The notes below the pieces were generated by a model that worked only from the letters and a program-made list of their open reading frames with translations, did not search any database and had not been told where the DNA came from. DNA of 64,000 nt from Diphasiastrum complanatum (Eukaryota > Streptophyta > Lycopodiopsida > Lycopodiales > Lycopodiaceae): the NCBI GenBank assembly GCA_029204225.1, contig CM055094.1, forward strand, positions 20,813,407 to 20,877,406, read 5' to 3'. Positions 1-9,828 of the stretch are shown here, piece by piece (positions within the stretch are counted from its first letter, which is position 1; each line of letters starts with the position of its first letter). The translations under genes were made by a program, and so were the position numbers.

Positions 1-395
1 GATTAGACTTGAAAGAAAGTGTACTGAAGTTACAAGTATATTCACAACCATTTAACAAATCAACTTTCAATTCACAACCATTTAACAAATCGACTTTCAA
101 TTTACCTGTCGGTAAATCCCTCGCCATGAAACTTGATGATTTATTTTCCCTCTTGGATCTCTGTTTGGCATGATGCCCAAGTTTGTTGGCAAGCAGTAGC
201 TTCTAGTTCATCAAAAAATAGATTTTTTATCTTATTATTTTTTGGCTTTTCATTCTTAGGCTTTTGGGCTGATTGGCTGGGCATACTCTTCCATGAGGCA
301 ATCACGGTGCTATCGTAGGCTTTAGCTACTCGGATAGCATCTTTCAATATGGAGGACATTCCATTTGCACTCCTTTTGGTATAATCGGCTGACAA
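1..395 (-). pseudogene. Ty3-like gag/protease remnant, copy 1 (cut by window edge)
   Basis: The minus-strand frame at 141-395 contains KDAIRVAKAYDSTVIASWKS followed by a Lys/Asn-rich stretch and two Cys, which looks like the tail of a Ty3/gypsy Gag. The rest of the unit is seen in the direct copy at 47331-47855, where a degenerate retropepsin motif follows. A 30-bp tandem duplication (about 46-107) encodes VDLLNGCE twice. Family assignment is inference from motif shape only. The copy is broken by stops and by the window start. Confidence 0.35.
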
Positions 396-869
396 TCCAT
401 ACTATGAATTGCCACTGTGCCAATTTCCAATCAAGTGACCCTTAAGTGATTATTAGAAATCTTTTTCAAATGGAAAAAAATAGCATACACCTCTAAAAGG
501 ATACGGTTGCTAGGTCTACAATACTCAACAAAAATTGATTTTTTTTTAAGGCTTTCAATTGCCTTAACCCAAAAAAGTAAATAGGGAAAAAGTAAGGGCA
601 AACCTGAATGCAATGAAGGAACTTTCAAAATCCCTATTCAAGAGCAAACAATCCGAAATCCCCCCCCCCAATTAATATAACTAGTAACATTATTCTCAAA
701 GCATCTACGATGAGCTACAAACAACACTTGGAGAGTAAAGAATTAGTAATCTGACAAATACTCTAGCATCTAGTATTTGGAAAGTTAGACATAATGATAG
801 TATCATAAGAATAAGTTAGAGAAGCTTGTGAAGCCATCCAGAGGTGTGTTGTTGTTTTATTAGTTGCCT
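396..869. other. No gene seen; repeat-derived spacer
   Basis: This stretch is repeated almost unchanged at about 47860-48300, in direct orientation. It holds a poly-C run near 661-670 and no coding signal I can support. Confidence 0.5.
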
Positions 870-1766
870 AGATACATATCAAGCTACCCCAAGTTACCAC
901 AGATCTATTATATGAGTTAAACACGGGTCTATATTAGGCAAGGTGTATATATTGCAAAAAGCGAAAAGGAAGGTCTCCACTTTCATCATATTTGGACAGA
1001 TGTGTACAACTGGTAATTGGGTTAAAGGTGATTGTAATATTCAGAAAGTTCACCAAATTACATGTGTTGTCATTTCCGTCTATCTCAAGGTATTCCAGGG
1101 GATAGATCCAAAAAGGATTGTCAGGTGTTCTTGGTTAAGTCTTGTCCAGGAAACGTCCAACCCTAAACCGTCAATGTACCTGAACGGATATTTGAATTTG
1201 TTGATAAATTTAATTTTCCCTAATCTTGCAAGCCCCTTAATAAACTGCATTTCAAGGAAAAGAAAGGTACCAATTACAAGACATTGCTGAATATGAAAGA
1301 TCCATTGGTATTCCCCCGACCTGTCGCCAAGTATGATCCCCAAGTCTGATAATGCAATTGTCTATCAAATAGGAATTCCAAATGCATAAGGTATTCTTGC
1401 GGTCTATAGTACTCCATTCATATGAACCTGTATTTTTCGAAACCCATTTAAAATCATTGGTTCCAGATTTTCGTTTGTATTTGAGCAATTTGATTTGGCA
1501 ATTTTAAATGCCGAACAAATCATTTTAGTCATAATAGTTTTCAAATCGTCAATCCCGTTCAAAGGAATATTGCTTTTTTGGGGGTAACCTAATTCTTTGC
1601 TTGCTGGTTTTTTGAGTTTGTAATGCAATTTCAGGCTGAAATTTTCAGCACACAAGGCTTGTAGGAGGGCGAGTTCCTGCATCCATCTAATGTGTGGTTT
1701 CGACACATTTTGGTGCTGATTTTTTAGATTTGATACTTGCTGTTTTTTCTGTCTTTTAGGGCACAT
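870..1766 (-). pseudogene. Decayed reverse transcriptase, GIPM-motif type
   Basis: Read on the minus strand in several frames, this stretch gives a basic N-terminal part (MCPKRQKKQQVSN, from 1766), then RLGDHTWRQVGGIPMDLS near 1340-1300. One frameshift later come EMQFIKGLARLGK and FRYIDGLGL near 1180-1160, then IYPLEYLE and HLSKYDESGDLPFRFLQYI near 1100-950. GIPM, FRYIDD and YDKR-type blocks in this order are typical of a non-LTR reverse transcriptase group. The clade (Penelope-like or other) is uncertain. The catalytic YIDD reads YIDG, so the enzyme is dead. The second copy at 48302-48743 lacks the catalytic core. Confidence 0.5.
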
Positions 1767-1854
1767 TTAGGGTTTGAAAAAGTTTATCTTCTTGGCTGGT
1801 TTTTATGGCAAGAGATTTGAGCCCACCTATATATATATATATATATAGATCTCT

Positions 1855-2560
1855 AGGTCCACTCAACCCTACGTGGCACAGGGCCCAGTTGACTTGACAT
1901 ACAAGGTTATGGTAGGCCTACATGGCTTGCAACATGGCAACCCTCAAGCCTGCATGATTTGCCATGTGGTAGACCTACGTGGCTTGCCATGTGGTAGTGT
2001 GAGATAGGCTTCGCAAATAGCAGACCACGTAGGCAGAGGCTGTTGGCTTGCCAGCCTATGATGGGCCTACGTGGCTTGCCACGTGGCTAACCCCAAGCCT
2101 GCATGATTTGCCACATGGCAGTCATATGTGACTTGACAAGTGGGCACCTATGACAGCCTTGGTTGATCGCAGGCCTATGTGGCCTGCTACACAAGTCTAT
2201 GGTAGGCCATGTGGTAAACCACACAAGCCTATGGTAAAACTATGTGGTTGGCTACCTGGCAGTTTATGAGCCCCCTCTTTCTCTCTCTAGTTCCACTCAG
2301 GCCTAGGTGGCAAAGTCTGGATGGCTTGCAACACAAGCCTATGTTAGACCTACGTGTTTGCAAACCCTAAGTTGCAAGACTTGCCACGAGGTAGACCTAC
2401 ATGGTTTTACATGTGGCAGGCCTACGTGGCTTTCCATGTAGTAGCTTGTGAGATCCACCTCTTTCTCTCTCTATATCCACTCAAGCCTACGTGGCAGAGC
2501 CTGGTTGGCTTGCGACACAAGCCTATGGCGAGCTTATGTAGAAACCTTGTTTACTGATTC
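1855..2560 (+). repeat. CCTACGTGGC/TTGCCA imperfect array, copy 1
   Basis: Imperfect tandem units of roughly 35-40 bp share words such as CCTACGTGGCTTGCCA and AAGCCTATGGTAGG, so many half-palindromes recur. A (TA)n run precedes it near 1830. Related arrays lie at 12713-13534 and 23190-23691 (opposite orientation), and at 42400-42955 and 48830-49225 (same orientation). Short frames within it are artefacts of repetition. Confidence 0.75.
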
Positions 2561-2682
2561 CCTATCAATATATTGATTCTTCTCCCTAAGATCTGTTACA
2601 GTTCGCCACGTTCTTGGTTGGGTTTCACTTCTGCTTATTACCAAGCTTCACGAGTTTCTTATGAATTAGTCCTCTCGATTTA

Positions 2683-3411
2683 TTACCCACTCAGGCAAAG
2701 AAATCTCATTGTGTTGACATAGAGGACATGGGTGTCTCTCTCGATGTAAGCTTCACTAGGCCGACCGTTTGGTGCTTTGCAGTTGGCAATTGTGGAGAGA
2801 AGGAACTCTTTCTCTTTTGAGAAGCCGCTTGCGTGGAATCTGTTGCAATAGGCCTGGAAGTAGAGTTGGTATTCTTGGCTGGTTCTGAGGGAGTCTCCCA
2901 AGCTTTTATCTGCTAGCATCAAGTGGTCTCAAACTCGAGGTCGGTGGCTCAACTGCTACAGTGACATCTATCAGAAGATAGCCCAATAACAAGAGGTTTG
3001 CTTGTTCTTGATATAGTCATGGAGGCAGTTGGAAGCAAACTTGGCCAAGTCATAAAGGTTCTGATCGTGTAGTCTAGAATCAGCCATCATGTGGAATAGT
3101 TTCATGGGGATACGCATGATCTTGGACCTATAGCGCTATGTATATTTTGTTAGATAAGCGCATGGAGCAGCTAAGGGCTTATCATTTATGACCTCGATAT
3201 GGTAACCATCTTTTTTTTTCCATTTGTCCACTGAGGGGTCTATGTATTTGAAGTATGCTGTGGATTCAATCTTTTTGAGGGTCCTGTTGACTGTGTTTGG
3301 TCCCCTAAGAAAGCCAAATGTATTGAGGTCAGCTCCAAATATAGGGATAATATAAACAAAATTTTGGTTAGGAGATAGCATGAACTGGAAAATCTGTGGG
3401 TGTGGTTATAA
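2683..3411 (-). pseudogene. ORF-A remnant, copy 1
   Basis: Two minus-strand pieces (3381-3136 and 2922-2683) match ORF-A at 8472-9420. The first carries NQNFVYIIPIFGADLNTFGF and VDKWKKKDGYHIEVINDKPL. The second carries MMLADKSLGDSLRTSQEYQ and YCNRFHASGFSKEKEF. Stops and frameshifts separate them, so it cannot be expressed whole. Product unrecognised. Confidence 0.55.
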
Positions 3412-4373
3412 GCAATATGCAATAGAAATGGGCTCTGATAGCCACTGAAAAGAGGAAGCTGGAACTCTATGTGGCTCAGGAACTAGTGTGCCTCCTGGTA
3501 CCAATGTTCATCTCAGAGATATCGAGGCTTTCCATGGTGATGTCAATTTTGTCTTGAGTTGGGTCATCAGAACTGGAAGATGTTGTGGCAGACATGTTTT
3601 GGAATCGGCTGATGACTATGTTGAAGGTTCAGCTCTGGTAACAGACAAGTGGAGTCTCGGCTCAATCGACTGTGGAGGGCTTCGGATCGGTCGACTTTGA
3701 TGGACTCGTCTCAATCAACTTTGTATGCAGAGTATGGACGCTGAGCTCGTTCCACAGCGAATGTAGAGTATGTACGCACGCCTCGGTCCACGGTGATTGT
3801 AGAGTTTGGGGGCGCGGCTCTATTGGCAGTGTATGTAAAGTATTGCTCGGCAGTGTATGGAGAATAGAAATTTGTGGAAAAATTTGGAGCAATGTCGCTC
3901 TGATAGGATGTGGAAACGATGATGTTTCTTTGCGATAACGTACTAGTAGAGAGCTTGCAACCCAAATCCGTGTTGAATGTGTGGTTTTAACAAGCTCCAG
4001 TAGCACTACCCCTCAGCATTTGGCTCGTGCTAGATGTGACGATTTTTGTGTAATGTAGCAGATCTCGGCAGCTTAGGGTTTTTGAAAATGGATGATGATG
4101 GCACTCTGGATCCGTGGTGGATGTATGTAGATGGTGTCCAAGGATGCGAAGGAGTAATCAAGCACGATCGTAGCGAATGACAGATCGCCATTAAAAGATG
4201 GAAAATCGATCCTTTGAAGCAATAGCTTTTCAAAGGTTCCTCATTTCCATTTCCATGCCTGAAGAAGGAAGTGCCAGCATCAAATCTTCTCCCATCAGAG
4301 TTTGTTTCTATTTCCTATAAAGCATGCATGGCAACATGGCAGTAAAGCATGATATTCTGCAACATTTGCTTAC
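3412..4373 (+). repeat. R1 module, copy 1 (forward)
   Basis: R1 recurs nine times in the window. Forward copies: 3412, 4704, 35345, 46691, 50700 (continued at 57386) and 62376. Reverse copies: 7221, 19620 and 21151. Its minus strand carries a decayed frame with 12-residue tandem repeats of the form xPYSAxxVDRAE (36-nt period, three to four units), here between about 3720 and 3860. R1 also contains a 24-bp near-palindrome centred on GCTATAGC in most copies. This copy is joined directly to a G-box array at 4374. Confidence 0.7.
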
Positions 4374-4703
4374 ATACATAGCTGACATGTGGAACCACAC
4401 GTTTGTATACGCATGTGTGAAACTGCACGTCTGGATCAACACGTGTGGGATCCCATGTGGGGACACGTGGCCAAATGGAGCAGCGACGTGTGTTCTTGCA
4501 CGTATCGGCTCGCACATGTGCTCACATGGCCCAATCAGTAACTGACATGTGGGACCACACTTTTGTATGTGCACGTGTGAAACTTGCACATGTGGCCATG
4601 TGGTTGAATGGATTGGCGACGTGTGTTCTGGCACGTGTTAGCTCGCACATGTGGGCACGTGGCCGAATGGCAGATTGACGTGTATTGTAGCACGTGTATA
4701 AGC
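4374..4703 (-). promoter_or_regulatory. G-box (CACGTG/ACGT) array, copy 1
   Basis: Dense ACGTG words and imperfect repeats match the arrays at 11540-11999, 22028-22392, 43161-43620 and 49300-49700. In full copies this array precedes a TATA box and the H3-like frame; here both are missing and R1 lies on both sides. The R1/array junction at 4703/4704 is the same as at 22027/22028 (reverse complement), so this is a copy of a deletion derivative. Confidence 0.6.
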
Positions 4704-5935
4704 AATATGCAATCGAAATGGGCTCTGATAGCCACTGAAAAGAGGAAGTTGGAACTCTATGTGGCTCAGGAACTAGTGTGCCTCCTGGTACCAATGTTCA
4801 TCTCAGAGATATCGAGTCTTTCCATGGTGATGTCAATTTTGTCTTGAGTTGGGTCATCAGAACTGGAAGATGTTGTGGCAGACATGTTCTGGACTAGGCT
4901 GATGACTCTGTTGAAGGTTCGGCTCTGGTAACAGACAAGTGGAGTCTCGGCTCAATCGACTGTGGAGGGCTTCGGATCGGTCGACTTTTGATGGACTCGG
5001 CTCAATCAACTTTGTATGCAGAGTATGGACGCTGAGCTCGTTCCACAGCGAATGCAGAGTATGTATGCTCGGCTCGGTCCATGGTGATTGCAGAGTATGG
5101 GAGTGCGGCTCTATGAGCAGTGTATGTAGAGTATTGCTCGGTAGTGTATGGAGAATAGAAATTTGTGGAAAAATTTGGAGCAATGTTGCTCTAATAGGAT
5201 GCGGAAAAGATGATGTTTCTTTGCGATAACGTACTAGTAGAGAGCTTTCAACCCAAATCGGTGTTAAATGTGTGGTTTTGACAAGCTCCAGTAGCACTAC
5301 CCCTCAGCATTTGACTCGTGCTAGATGCGACGATTGTTGTGTAATGTACCATGTCTCGGCAGCTTAGGGTTTTTGAAAATGGATGATGATGGCACTCTGG
5401 ATCCGTGGTGGATGTATGTAGATGGTGTCCAAGGATGCGAAGGAGTAATCAAGCACGGTCGTAGCGAATGATAGATCGCCACTAAAAGATGAAAAATCGA
5501 TCCTTTGAAGCTATAGCTTTTCAAAGCTTCTGAATTCCATTTCCATGCTTGAAGAAGGAAGTGCCATCATCAAATCTTCTCCCATCAGAGTTTGTTTGCA
5601 TTTCCTAAAAAGCATGCATGGCAGCATGGCAGTAAAGCATGATATTGTGACTTTTTGTAATGTTCTGCAACATTTGCTTACATACATAGCTACACCAAAT
5701 GAGAAAATTAAGGACCTAGATTCTTAAAGACTTTTTTGAGGTTGAAGTTCTAGTTTTTCTACAAATCAACTTCCTCTAAAAGTTTCTTTTTTGTGGAAAT
5801 GATGCTATTTATACCAAGTGTAGGCTAATTTGTAACGGCAAAGATGGAGTTTGCAGCTCACCATGATTATGATCATTTGCAAGTAGCCTATTATAAGCAA
5901 ATTGGCTGCACTTTCGTGTTATAGCAAAATTGAAC
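4704..5935 (+). repeat. R1 module, copy 2 (forward); left arm of local inverted repeat
   Basis: Direct repeat of copy 1, and an inverted partner of copy 3 (7221-8471) across a spacer of about 1.3 kb. The minus strand at about 5010-5150 reads four 12-residue units (EQYSTYTAHRAA, LPYSAITMDRAE, HTYSAFAVERAQ, RPYSAYKVD) and then a TGA where other copies have CGA. Confidence 0.7.
5503..5526. repeat. 24-bp near-palindrome inside R1
   Basis: CTTTGAAGCTATAGC followed by TTTTCAAAG is a near-perfect palindrome around GCTATAGC. The inverted R1 copy has it at 7619-7642. It persists in most R1 copies while nearby frames have decayed. Confidence 0.6.
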
Positions 5936-7220
5936 ACAATCTTGACTAGAATTGCATTCACTTGATGAGCACTTGTCAAAAACTTTGGCTGACCCTAAAA
6001 TTTAATTTCTAAGATCTCAATAAGTCTAAGAACTAACTATTACAGTACCAAAGATAAGGATCTACCTTCCTTTTGATTGATTGAAAACTACGTGGCAAAC
6101 CTGCGTGGTAGACGTATGTCCCTTTGTGCGAATATTTTCTGGATCCAAACATCTAGTGTGTGGCTATTAGGCTAGAGATAGCATGATATATTAATCTCAA
6201 CATCCATTGGAGTGAGCTTCCGATCTTGAACACGAAACTTACAAGACTATTTGCTTCATGATGTAAATGTGAATCCAACTTATCAACAATGTGATTCCCT
6301 AGTGCACAATGTATCACTATCATCACGTGGCAGAAAGTGATTCACTTTTGTGCATATGTTCCATAGAGATGTGAGACACTTTACCACAAATAGGCTTGAA
6401 AAAATTGGAAGGTAATTTGGTTGTACAAGAAGCAAGCGTTAAGAAATGAAGGGGGCTAGACAAATTTTTTCAAGGCTATGTCCTTGGAGGTGGCCAATAA
6501 TCAACTCCAAGCATCTACGATGAACTACAACAACACTTGGCTTAACACACAAGCTTCAAACTTTCAAGACTTCTTCAGAAACTACAAAGAACATGTTTAA
6601 GCTTAAAGTCAAGTGGATGCAAAAACATCAGTATGTCTTGTAAACTTCCATACATGTGTATACATTGTTAATTTTAGAGCTCTAGGACTATGGCACATGC
6701 AAAGGGGGGTAGCATTATGGTGCATTTAAGAGTAAAGGATCAAGCAAATACTTATAAAACTGGTATATGGCAAGTTAGACACAATGATAAATTCATGAGA
6801 ATAAGTTAGTGAAGCTCAAAAAGTCATTTGGAGTGAGTTCTTGCCGAGTCCCAATTTGTTACCTTGCTATTTGTGAACTTGCCCCAAGATAAGGTGAAAA
6901 CAAACTTTTAATATTACGAATGACAACCACGAAGCTATCATAGTTTCAATCGACATTGATATAATTAAACAACAAAATTCATCACATAAATGCAAACAAG
7001 ATGGCAAACACTCATCAATTTTTCTGTGCGTGATTCGAGCTGGATTGTCTTCATGCCCAAATTCCTAGAAATTGGAGATACCGGAACAACAAATTTACAT
7101 TTTTCTAGAACCTATTGCATCATTATTTGATTGTGCTCTCTTTCTCTTACCTTAAATGGTGCAAAAAGGCTACTAGAATATCGAACCAATAATATCACAA
7201 GCTACATTCAAATGTGCTAA
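5936..7220. repeat. Spacer of the R1 inverted repeat, no gene
   Basis: About 5936-6440 recurs at 33826-34340 (direct) and 63441-64000 (reverse complement). About 6425-7220 recurs reversed at 58080-58880. I see no supportable frame, LTR end or RNA gene here. Confidence 0.5.
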
Positions 7221-8471
7221 GATTAGACGAAAGTGCAGCACAATTTCCTTATAATAGGCTACTTGCAAATGATCATAGTCATGGTGAGCTGTGAACTCGA
7301 TCTTTCCCATTATAAACTAGCCTACACTTGGTATAAATAGCATCATTTCCACCAAAAAGAAACTTTCAGAGGAAGTTGATTTGTAGAAAAACTAGAACTT
7401 CAACCTCATAAAACTCTTTAAGAATCTAGGTCCTTAATTTTCTCATTTGGTGTAGCTATGTATGTAAGCAAATGTTGCATAACATTACAAAAATTCACAA
7501 TATCACGCTTTACTGCCATGCTGCCATGCATGCTTTTTAGGAAATGAAAACAAACTCTGATGGGAGAAGATTTGATGCTGGCACTTCCTTCTTCAAGCAT
7601 GGAAATGGAATTCAGAAGCTTTGAAAAGCTATAGCTTCAAAGGATCGATTTTTCATCTTTTAGTGGCGATCTATCATTCGCTACGACCGTGCTTGATTAC
7701 TCCTTCGCATCCTTGGACACCATCTACATACATCCACCACGGATCCAGAGTGCCATCATCATCCATTTTCAAAAACCCTAAGCTGCCGAGACATGGTACA
7801 TTACACAACAATCGTCGCATCTAGCACCAGAATGCTGAGGGGTAGTGCTACTGGAGCTTGTCAAAACCACACATTCAACACCGATTTGGGTTGAAAGCTC
7901 TCTACTAGTAGTTTATCGCGAAGAAACATCATCGTTTCCACATCCTATCAGAGCGACATTGCTACAAATTTTTCCACAAATTTCTATTGTCCATACACTG
8001 CCGAGCAATACTCTACATACACTGCTCGTAGAGCCGCGCCCCCATACTCTGCAATCACCGTGGACTGAGCTGAGGGTACATACTCTGGATTCGCTGTGGA
8101 ACGAGCTGAGCGTCCATACTCTACATATAAAGTTGACTGAGTCGAGTCCATCAAAAGTCGACCGATCCGAAACCCTCCACAGTCGATCGAGCCGAGACTC
8201 CACTTGTCAATTACCAGAGCCGAACCTTCAACAGAGTCATCAGCCGAGTCCAGAACATGTCTGTCACAACATCTTCCAGTTTTGATGACCCAACTCAAGA
8301 CATAATTGACATCACCATGGAAAGCCTCGATATCTCTGAGATAAACACTTGGTACCAGGAGGCACACTAGTTCTTGAGCCACATAGAGTTCCAACTTCCT
8401 CTTTCCAGTGGCTATCAGAGCCCATTTCTATTGCATATTGCTTATAACCACACCCACAGATTTTCCAGTTC
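7221..8471 (-). repeat. R1 module, copy 3 (reverse)
   Basis: Inverted partner of copy 2. The plus strand carries the 12-residue repeat frame at about 7995-8145, interrupted by TGA codons at CGA positions. A frame starting ATG TCT near 8256 then reads DDPTQ and MESLDISE toward ORF-A. Confidence 0.7.
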
Positions 8472-9420
8472 ATGTTACCTCCTAACCAAAATTTTGTTTA
8501 TATTATCCCTATTTCTGGAGCTGACCTCAATACATTTGGCTTCCCTAGGGGACCAAATACAGTCAATAGGACCCTCAGAAATATTGAATCCACAGCATAC
8601 TTCAAATACATATACCCCTCAGTGGACAAATGGGAAAAAAAAGATGGTTACTGTATCGAAGTCATAAATGATAAGTCCTTAGCTGCTCCGTGCGCCTATC
8701 TAACGAAATATACATAGGGCTATAGGTCCAAGTTCACGCGTATCCCCATGAAACTATTCCACATGATGGCTAATTCTAAACTAGACGATCAAAACCTTTA
8801 TGACTGGGCCCAGTTTGCTTCCAACTGCCTTCATGACTATATCAAGAACAAGCAAACCTCCAGTTATTGGGCTATCTTCTGATAGATGTCACTTTGCAAC
8901 AGTTGAGCCACCGACCTCGATTTTGAGACCACTTGATGCTAGCAGATAAAACCTTGGGAGACTCCCTCAGAACCAGCCAAGAATACCAACTCTACTTCCA
9001 GGCCTATTGCAATAGATTCCATGCAAGCGGCTTCTCAAAACAGAAAGAGTTCTTTCTGTCCACAAGGGCCAACTGCAAAGCACCAAACGGTCGACCTAGT
9101 GAAGCTTACATCGAGAAAGACACCCATGTACTCTATGTCACAGACGAAGGATTGATACAAGCGAAGCGTCATGCTTCATCAGATGAAACAGACTCAAATG
9201 ATATGTAGTTTACATTTGAGGAGTTCCATGGTCCAAAAGGGCTGTCTAAGAAATGCCATGTAAGAGAGAGAAAATCGTCGAATTTTAAAACTCCGACCAA
9301 GTTTTTGGTCGGCCCGCACAACTCCGATGACTTGACCTCACTAGTAACGTATGTAGTTAACTGGAAGTTGGGTAGCCACAACGTGTGGGGTCCATACTTC
9401 AAGATTCTATTTTCTACCAT
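8472..9420 (+). pseudogene. ORF-A, copy 2 (unknown protein, broken)
   Basis: Two open pieces are visible. 8472-8717 carries MLPPNQNFVYIIPISGADLN and KWEKKDGYCIEVINDKS. 8933-9208 carries MMLADKTLGDSLRTSQEY and RANCKAPNGRPSEAYIEKDT. Between them the ancestral frame (RIPMKLFHMMA, LYDWAQFAS) is broken by a stop after LTKYT and by frameshifts. After 9208 the frame continues past a TAG as EFHGPKGLSKKCHVRERK. I recognise no domain. Its constant place next to R1 and ahead of gene BE suggests an element-borne gene, now dead. Confidence 0.5.
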
Positions 9421-9428
9421 TAACTAAC

Positions 9429-9828
9429 ATGACTTCTCATGTAAATGCAAATCGTATTGCACATCAAAGTTTTCTTTCCATTTACTCAAAGCGTTCACAT
9501 CAAAGACAAACAGTCTTATCGATCTGCAAATCATGGCAAGAAACTTTGAATATTTTGGATCACAATGAGCGCCAACGTGAATCTAAATTTTTGAAATTCA
9601 GAAAATACGGAGTGTGTTGGATCAAATGGAGCGGCAAGGCTATCTCAAACTTTTGCAATACAAAAATTTGCAATTTCAACACACATCTATTGAAAAAATA
9701 TTTTGCTTATTTTGCTCATAACTGCAAAGCTTTGATTTTGCATATAAAGCAAGAAACATGGAGTGTGATGGATCAAAAACAAGATTAACAAGTGGGTTTT
9801 CTACTAGATTAATCTATCGATTATTAAG
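9429..9828 (+). pseudogene. Small frame with LDxxERQ-type repeats
   Basis: The 119-codon frame at 9429-9788 contains NILDHNERQRESKFLKFRKY. Shifting one frame gives a second similar block, LDQMERQGYLKLLQYKN, so the ancestral protein probably had tandem ERQ-type helical repeats. The right-arm copy at 45444-45728 shows a further block, VMDQKARQGHFKLFQF. Product unknown; the frameshift between blocks is shared by both arms. Confidence 0.35.

Noticed and set aside
1855-2560. CRISPR-like regular repeats
   Set aside because: Units are imperfect, irregularly spaced and without unique spacers, in a plant context.
7845-8285. 146-codon frame in R1 with repeated HTL motifs as a real protein
   Set aside because: The same DNA has a competing frame with exact 12-residue YSAxxVDRAE repeats continuing toward ORF-A; I could not show the HTL frame is coding.
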